Origin: Favolaschia claudopus
Taxonomy: Eukaryota; Basidiomycota; Agaricomycetes; Agaricales; Mycenaceae
Assembly: GCA_037176885.1 (NCBI GenBank)
Contig: JAWWNJ010000007.1
Coordinates: 186,001 to 250,000 of the forward strand
Direction of reading: 5' to 3'
DNA: 64,000 nt
The number at the start of each line of letters is the position of its first letter. The first letter of the stretch is position 1. The translations under genes and the position numbers were made by a program. The notes under the pieces are model-generated. The model saw nothing but the letters and a program-made list of their open reading frames with translations, was not told where the DNA came from and ran no database searches. Positions 57,412-64,000 of this stretch are shown here, in pieces.

Positions 57412-59280
57412 GGCTAGTATAACGATGAACTGACGCGCAGTTTCAAGTGAAAAAAGTGAAAATCTTTGGACTCGTGACTCTGGAGGGCCGCAATTGCGTT
57501 CAGTATTCGCTGTGGTATGCGCTTCTACACGCTACCAGCGATGTTCTAACGAGTGAGCAAGATGCTATGAGCACATATAGTAACAATCCGGCAGTATTTC
57601 GCGTCCAGAGTGGGTGGTCGCCGTCTAATGACGCGACTTTGAGCAGGTTCGATTGAGGTTCGAGCAAAGGAGGTGATGTCACAGACCGCGATCATTGTCA
57701 CAGACAGTCACTAGACAGTCACTCAGCGTGACATGGTGACGCGAACAACTTGGGTCCTACCAACCCTCCACTGGCTCGAGCTCGATGGCTACTTTCTCCT
57801 TGGTTAACACAGCTCGAAAGTTAGAAAAGTACAAAGCAGCTTGTTGTGCAGGGACTGGTGCCTTATGCGGGTGATACGGCAATTTGGCACTCATGACCCG
57901 TCGTAATGGGCAATGGAAGACTACTGGAAGACTCGGTGGCTATCCTTTCATTTCAAGATGGTTCAGATGAGCGCCACACACGGATGGGGACCCGTGGAGA
58001 GCACCTGCGTGCTGGGCAAACCAGGACGAAGGAAAAAATGTGCACTTCTGGAGCATTTTGAAGCGGCGGCAAGCGCTCGTGGCTTCATGCAGTAAGATGA
58101 ACTCTTTCCTCATCGGCGTCTCATCACGCAGGAAGCTTTGGATGATTTCTGTATGTTCGTCCTCTCCAGTTCCTCCTAAGCTGACCGACTAATTGAATAC
58201 AAATACTTTCAAGCTTATCCAGTCATGTACGAAGTCCGGCCGTCCAATCCTACTTGATTTCTTGCAATTGGCTCTGTCATGTCCGTCACTGGGCTCCTCC
58301 TTCCTGCTGTCATTCCTCGCCCGAGTCGCGTTTCGAGTCCCAATTTTCTGATCTAAGAGAGTCACCTGTCACCAGTTTCAGGGATACATGCCTCGTTTCC
58401 GTCGTTTTCGTGCGCATGTACGAGACGGATCTCGCTGGTATGCTCAAGGTATGCGGTCGACCATATGCTGATGACTCTCATTTGTCCCCGCCACAGCCGT
58501 TTAAGGTCCACCGGCCTCGAAGAGGTGCCGAAGATCAATACAGTCAGGCAATTCGCCCTCCCGACTCGCCCAGCCCCGGATTAGGTTCTGGAATCTTTAA
58601 CAAAACTCCTCTTCGACCTCCACGTTAAGCGCCGTGAGCTCATTCGTAGGCGCTGAGACCTGGGAAGCTGGCATGCAAACGACTTTATCTGACGGACGGC
58701 TTCTCTGGACATGGTAATCCAGTGGGGCACTATTCCTAGGCCTCACAGCCCACGACCCGGCCGATTCTCCCCCGTTTGCTCCTGTCGTTTTAGCTTTCAC
58801 GTCTGTCTGTCCAGAAAGGCTTGAGACTCGTTGCTGCTCGTGTGCCATAACACGATGAAACGGGCGCAATCAATGCAGGGCTACCCGCATGATGTATGTC
58901 GTGTCCTCCCAAGGGTTTGACGGTATAGTCACTAATATCTCATCATTTTCCAGCGCTACTCGCGTTGCACTGAATCTAGAGCAATCCACCGCCCTCCCAC
59001 TCACAAAATTAACCACATCGTGTGAACCCGTCGAGCGCTACCATCCCGGGGAAGACAGATTTAGCGCCAGCGGGCGGCTACAGGGTCTACGAAGGGCTTC
59101 TACATAACCCTGAATAGCTCCTCTTCGGCGCCCACTCTGTCTGGTACAGCTTTACACACAGCACCCGCAGATAATTCGCTCTCTGCGCGAACATTTCTTC
59201 TCACAATATCTCATCGCAAACCCTCTTTTCTCCTACCCACACAAGTGATCCCCAAATCTACATACATCCTTGCCTCCACC
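57412..59280. other. 1.9-kb gene-poor intergenic region
   Basis: Only short frames without recognisable domains. At 57675-57735 several TGTCACAGA, CAGTCACT and GTGAC half-sites cluster upstream of the F-box gene. The 60 bases before 59281 are CT-rich, as expected for a 5' leader. Confidence 0.4.
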
Positions 59281-61377
59281 ATGGACGTCTCTACCACCAC
59301 CCCTGCCCCTCCGACTATCTCGCCCGCCCGCAAACCGACCGTCATCGGCGTCTACGGCGTGTCCGGCTGTGGCAAATCCCATCTCCTCAATCACCTCAAA
59401 GACAGCGAGCAGCTTGGCCAAGACGACCTTACATTCATCGAAGGCTCCGCCATTCTCTCCTCGCTCGTCCCCGGCGGTCTCCCCGCCTTCAAGCTCCTTC
59501 CCGACCCCGCCAAGCACGAGTGGCGACAAAAAGCTATCATACACATCCAGGATGAAAGCGCGAAGAGCGGGAAGACCGGGGTCGTCGCTGGGCATTACAT
59601 GTTCTGGGAAACGGAAGACGAATCCGTTGTCTGGACGCAAGGAGATGCGGCGGTCTTCACACATATCATCTACCTAGACGTTCTCCCGCCCCTCGTCATC
59701 GAGCGGCGCGCGCAGGACGCCCAGAGATGTCGCCCAGCCTTGTCCGAGACGCACATCCAGAGGTGGCAAGTCCGCGAACGCGAAGAGCTTCGACTTGTCT
59801 GTTTACAAAACAGAATCATCTTCACGCCCGCCGCACCGCAGGTCGACATCGTCAAGAGCCTCATCCGCGTCATCCAGCGCAGCTCGGAGGCGTCCAACAT
59901 CTCCCGCGTGCAGACAAGGCTCGACGAGGTCGTCGCCGAGTTCGCTGGCGCCGGCATGCGCAGGGACGCGATGCTGGTCTTCGACGGGGACAAGACCTTA
60001 ATCGCCGAGGACACAGGCAAGCTCTTCTGGGAGCTCGCGACGTCACCCGGCTCCGACGACCCGCTGACGGAGGTATTCAGCAGTCCCCTCGGGTACACCT
60101 ACACCGCATTCCTCCAAGCAGCGTTCCTCTACTCCGCACTTGACCCCGCAAAATTCGATCAACACTGCGAAGAGGTCGTTTCGCGGTTGTCTCTCCGGCC
60201 TGAGATGCTCCAGCTTCTACGAGAGGCTGCGGAGCGCCGCGTCCCCACGCTCGTCGTCACCTGCGGTGTGTGTGTCATCTGGGAGAAGATTCTCCTGAAG
60301 GCGGGGTTGGCGGGGACGGTCAAAGTGATCGCCGGTGGACGCGCTCAAGACGAGCTCGTGGTTACCCCGCAGGCGAAACGCCAGCTCGTCGCGCGTCTGC
60401 AAACCACGCATCGCTGCTACGTCGTGGCGTTTGGGGATAGTACTCTGGATCTGCCGATGCTGAAGGCGGCTGGGCGGGCGGTGGTGGTGGTGGGGGAGGA
60501 GACGACGAGGAGCCGGTCGATGGAGGCGGCGTTGACGGACGCGGTGGTCAATGAGGGGTTGGAGGCGGAGCAGTGGGTGTTCCCCGATGGTGCGCTTCCG
60601 CGGCTTGCGCATCATCTGGAGCTGCTCCCTCGCTTCCGAATGAGCAGCAGTTTTCTGGACTCGACTCTCCGCCTCGCAAGCGGCCAACGTGTTCTACACG
60701 TCACGCATGACTCCGCCGCGAAACTGCTCATGACGCCCATGCGCAACGCACAAGTCTCCGGCCTCGCGCTCCAACACGCACACGCGGACGCGGGGTGGTA
60801 CCTCGCCACGACGCTGCTCCCTAAACTCGTCGGTCTGGAGGAGACGGCAATCCCACACGTGCAGGGCGGGCAGACGGCGGGGTATCGGATTCGCGGTGAA
60901 GAGAAGACGGTGGTGGTGGCGCTAATGCGAGGCGGGGAGCCGATGGCGAGGGGGGTGTGGAGGGCGGTGCCGGGTGCGATGTTGTGAGTTCCCTTGCGTC
61001 TGAGACGTTGTCTTCGCTTGCCTTTTGACTGATTCGGCCCCGGGTCTAGCGTACACGCAAAGAAACCGGAGGAGCTCACCCCTGATCATCTAGCCCATCG
61101 GGAAACTGTGCTCCTCGTCGACTCGGTCGTCAATAGCGGCAAGTCCGTGCAAGAGTTCGTCCAGCGCATTCGCGGCGTGAATTCATCCATTCGCATCGTC
61201 GTTGTTACAGGGGTGGTTCAGAGCGGAGCCTTGGAGATCGGGGGCGTGCTTGGTGATATGCTGCTGGAAGATGAGAACGTTGGGGTTGTGGCTTTGCGAG
61301 TTTCAGAGAACAAGTATACGGGGAGGGGTGGGACTGATACTGGACATCGTCTTTTCAATAGTACACATTTGGACTGA
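59281..61377 (+). CDS. Fused P-loop kinase / HAD phosphatase / uracil phosphoribosyltransferase-like protein
   Basis: Exons 59281-60983 and 61050-61377 join in phase 2, about 676 residues. Residues 17-210 form a P-loop kinase domain with Walker A GVSGCGKS (IGVYGVSGCGKSHLLNHL) and an ERRAQDAQRCRP lid-like region. Residues 230-430 form a HAD domain with MLVFDGDKTLIAED (nucleophile Asp; the usual second Asp is Lys-preceded in DGDKT) and VAFGDSTLDLPMLKAA (motif III). The C-terminal third is a uracil phosphoribosyltransferase fold with a PRPP loop LLVDSVVNSGKS reached only through the intron. The combination is found in fungi and suggests nucleotide salvage with metabolite repair; the real substrates are unknown. 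It converges on the CYTH gene, leaving 109 bases between stops. Confidence 0.82.
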
Positions 61378-61486
61378 GGAAAACGACTAGATACAAAGAT
61401 ACATTCGATTTCTGAAGAGCGAGAGAGAGTTAGCGAGATCAGACAATGCCTCGAACTTGAAAACCTACGGGCAAGCATGGTGTCGT

Positions 61487-62278
61487 CTATCTCTGCTGCT
61501 CCTTCCAAGCAAAGTAGGCGATTAACTTGCCGCTCGGGCGTGGCGTCATCGGGAACAGCTCTGAATGCGCACGCATGAACCCATCGAGCTCCTCAGCGAG
61601 AGCAGAGGCAACCTCTTTTCGGCGTAGCTCGTGCTTGGCTCCTTGACTTTCCCCGGCATCGGTGCGGACTTCGGTCATTACCTCAAGCTCGCCGATCTCG
61701 TGAAAGAACGAGTCTGTCTTCTTGCCCGGTATGCGCTCCAGCATAGCGCGAGCGGCTGCAAAATCCCCGCTGGGAGTCTCGACGACCTGGTCGATCGCGA
61801 CAGTGAGGCTCGGGAGCTTACCCGCCTTGCTGTGGAGCTCCAATTCCCCCGACATGCGACGCGTCGTCAAGTCGCACAAAACATCGAGGTGAGTGGTTAT
61901 GCTATCCACTTTGACACGGTCCTCGCCGAGAGCGCGCTGCATCTCGCGCTCGACTGCCTCGACGCCCTCGACCTCGACGAATTGCGACGCGACATAGTCG
62001 CCGCCTACGCGTGCCTTGGCTTCCCAAGATGAAGTCACCGCAGAAGAAACACCTGCGGCGAGGCTTCGTTGACGGACCCAGAGTCCACTGGCTGAGAGAC
62101 AGTCGTGCCGATCGTAGTAAACGTCTCTGATGAATTGAATGTCTGCTGGGTGGATGCGGGCTATGGTGGGAGGTAGAGGTGGATTCCGTCGTTTCAGAGC
62201 TTGTAAAAGCGGACGTGTGGGGGTGAACTTGCGTTCAACTTCAATTTTGGATATGATAGGGCGTAGAAGTGAGGCCAT
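61487..62278 (-). CDS. CYTH-domain thiamine-triphosphatase-like enzyme
   Basis: An intronless frame of 263 residues. Near the N-terminus SKIEVERKFTPT contains the ExExK motif that defines CYTH triphosphate tunnel enzymes; IRDVYYDRHDC, GLWVRQRS and SSWEAKARVGGDY supply the next charged tunnel residues. SLTVAIDQV and FFHEIGELEVMTEV give later strands with acidic metal ligands. Overall arrangement matches eukaryotic thiamine triphosphatases, which convert thiamine triphosphate to the diphosphate with Mg2+. Other CYTH members act on adenylate or polyphosphate, so substrate is inferred. It ends close to the convergent kinase/phosphatase fusion. Confidence 0.8.
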   Translation of the reverse strand: MASLLRPIISKIEVERKFTPTRPLLQALKRRNPPLPPTIARIHPADIQFIRDVYYDRHDCLSASGLWVRQRSLAAGVSSAVTSSWEAKARVGGDYVASQFVEVEGVEAVEREMQRALGEDRVKVDSITTHLDVLCDLTTRRMSGELELHSKAGKLPSLTVAIDQVVETPSGDFAAARAMLERIPGKKTDSFFHEIGELEVMTEVRTDAGESQGAKHELRRKEVASALAEELDGFMRAHSELFPMTPRPSGKLIAYFAWKEQQR

Positions 62279-62777
62279 CGTACAGATAGACGTGTGCGAC
62301 GAGAAGGAAAAAGTACGGGCGTCTATTTGGCCGTCAAAATGCCGCTAAGCGCCTGGAGTACGTATACTTACTGAGCTTATATTCCTCGCGCCTGGAGCTT
62401 GAAGACACACCTGTAGCTTTTCTTGTGCCCGACCGTAGATTAGCCTGCCATACCGGGCTTCGAAACTTTCAATCTGTTCCTTGTTGGTGCCCTCTTCATT
62501 GACTTCGCATGATCTGGAATAAGTACGTCCAATAGCTCGGAAGTTCTGCAAACTTTTTGTAAAAATCCATGGTTATCCTGATCGCCTCCAGTTTTTCTGG
62601 GCATCAGCACAGACGGTGCAGCATCTCAAAGGAAAAGACGGGCTCATTGTGTAGTGGATCATGGAAGAGAGTACCGGTGTCACGATGTCATGTCAATGTG
62701 ACATGTACACGAACCTCGGCATCTCGCGGCATATGCGCCAATCGTGATGCGTTGGTGATGCGCACGGATTTTTCATA
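62279..62777. other. Intergenic, nothing recognised
   Basis: Upstream of the CYTH gene. It contains a GTCA/TGAC-rich stretch around 62680-62710 (GTGTCACGATGTCATGTC, then AATGTGACAT). No gene is supported. Confidence 0.4.
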
Positions 62778-63640
62778 ATGGCTGCGATGGTTCTTGTCTC
62801 TTTTCCCCCCGTGAGTTACTACTGTATGTTTTTCATTCACCTCCACGAGCTATATACCAACACGCCTTGTAGCTCCTGGGTCACGAAATCCTGACAGTCC
62901 TACAGTGCGGCGTGACGTATAATACTTATTGGGGAAGCGCTCCTCGTCGATACCTGTACGATATTTTATTGTGTATATTCTTGTTCGACCAACGGATTTC
63001 ATATACTCCAGTGAGCACCCTTGCAGGCGAAATCGCGTGTTTCTTTGCGTTCAAATACGCGTGTACCTTCCGCGGCAAGACCTTCGAAACCAACTTGAAC
63101 ATCGAGTACGGTGCTCTCGCTCACGTTGTCCGGCAGGGAGGATTGCTCATCGTGTTAGTGATGCGCTATTCAGTATCCCCGCGCACTGTACGTTGCTTCG
63201 AATAATCCGAGTAAATCGCGACGCGAATTCATACTCACGTTTTGCACCGGTACCACTAGTGTCGACTGCCATGTTCTCCACGGTCGGCGTGTCCCCTCAC
63301 ATTTTCCTCGCTGCAGCTTTCCTTTCCGTTCCGAAATCATTCGTACCCGTGTACGTCGGCGTCCTGAGAACGACAGTAAATATTCCTCTCTATTCTACTG
63401 CTTGTAGACCTGATCTTGGTTATTTGCAGATAGCAAACCTTTGGCCATTTCCCTCTGCATCACCTTGGCAACGTGGGTGGATTGCTTCCTTTGACGATCT
63501 TCTTGACTCTGATGTTTATCGTTTTGTTTCTGAAAAGGTTGTACTGGATTTATCGCAAAATGGAACAGGCAAAGGAGGCGTATATCTACTCCCGGCGTAA
63601 CGCTACACAGGCGAAGGCAGCCAAAGAATGCATTGAATGA
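62778..63640 (+). pseudogene. Truncated Tvp38/TMEM64 (SNARE-associated, VTT domain) relic
   Basis: Predicted pieces align in order with the VTT domain of Golgi Tvp38 proteins: MAAMVLVSFPP, after an intron LLGHEIL, later LAGEIACFFAFKYACTFRGK, NIEYGALAHVVRQGGLLIVL, then after another intron VSTAMFSTVGVSPHIFLAAA and SVPKSFVPVYVGVL, and a basic tail YWIYRKMEQAKEAYIYSRRN. The usual cytosolic N-terminus (about 100 residues) is missing, and the part between LLGHEIL and LAGEIACF does not resolve into one frame. The C-terminal join needs an acceptor GAAAAG. It is probably a decayed paralogue, though a poorly modelled live gene is possible. Confidence 0.45.
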
Positions 63641-64000
63641 AAGCGTGACCCCGCTGTCTTGAATTAGTTGACTCGAGTGGAATATGTTTAATCCACAAAG
63701 CTTTCACTGCCTTTCAGTTTGCAGTCGTTTTATTTCTTGACCACTCTCTGGAACACCGTCTTTTCTTTTACCTACCTACGTAAACCACTGCTGTAATTCC
63801 TCCTCGCGTAGTTTTATTCCTTTTTTCCTTCACGTGATACCAACTCTTTGAACCCTTATTGACCACCCAAATCGGGGTCGCCATCGCGATTTGATGCCAT
63901 CAGATGATGCGCCTTTGTGTGGTCTAGTGTGTCGCAGCTCGGCATCAGTCACGCTCCTGTGACGTGTTACGTTTAACCGACTTGACTCGAACCAACACCG
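63641..64000. other. Right-edge sequence without a gene
   Basis: AT/CT-rich sequence. Near 63945-63970 there are CAGTCACG and TGTGACGTG half-sites like those in other intergenic regions. No reading frame is supported. Confidence 0.35.

Overview
This window is chromosomal DNA of a filamentous basidiomycete, most likely an Agaricomycete. Genes are split by many short introns of about 45-70 bases with GTRNGT donors and YAG acceptors. F-box-like proteins recur, and the transposase is of the Tnp2 (EnSpm/CACTA) type seen in mushroom genomes. Gene models were built by hand from splice signals and reading-frame continuity, so exon edges are predictions.

Left third (1-26 kb): the start of a gene running off the left edge; a small PPxY-rich protein; an inverted segmental copy (module A, 1.9-6.4 kb) with a small secreted protein gene and a degenerate tandem array; a single-pass membrane protein; a C2H2 zinc-finger protein; a D-galactonate dehydratase-like enzyme; a chitin/polysaccharide deacetylase with a C-terminal anchor; a Dot5/Bcp-type peroxiredoxin converging on and overlapping a small hypothetical gene; a long leucine-rich-repeat protein resembling PPP1R37; and a frameshifted F-box-like gene.

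Centre (26.4-45 kb): a type-B carboxylesterase gene is split. Its signal-peptide exon lies at 44.75-44.97 kb and its catalytic exons at 26.4-27.8 kb. Intron 1 is occupied by a complete 16.8-kb DNA transposon (27876-44685) with about 445-bp terminal inverted repeats (TIRs), a 3-bp ACA target duplication and nested hairpins. It carries a Tnp2 transposase plus six further genes: a small Cys/His-rich membrane protein, a CPHG-repeat protein, a WD40 protein with a C-terminal membrane helix, a proline-rich protein, a coiled-coil protein and a 1029-residue protein. Short dyads, GACG-TTTGC-CGTC in one half and GGCG-TTTGC-CGCC in the other, lie mostly at the gene starts. This cargo-bearing element is the most striking system here.

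Right third (45-64 kb): two direct copies (B and C) of the same module as A, with nearly identical secreted protein genes 5071 bases apart, and a 0.42-kb foldback MITE present only in C. Beyond lie an F-box protein gene, a fused P-loop kinase/HAD phosphatase/uracil phosphoribosyltransferase gene converging on a CYTH-domain thiamine-triphosphatase-like gene, and a degraded Tvp38-like membrane protein gene. The 39 kb between A and B is flanked by inverted 4.5-kb repeats and could in principle invert.
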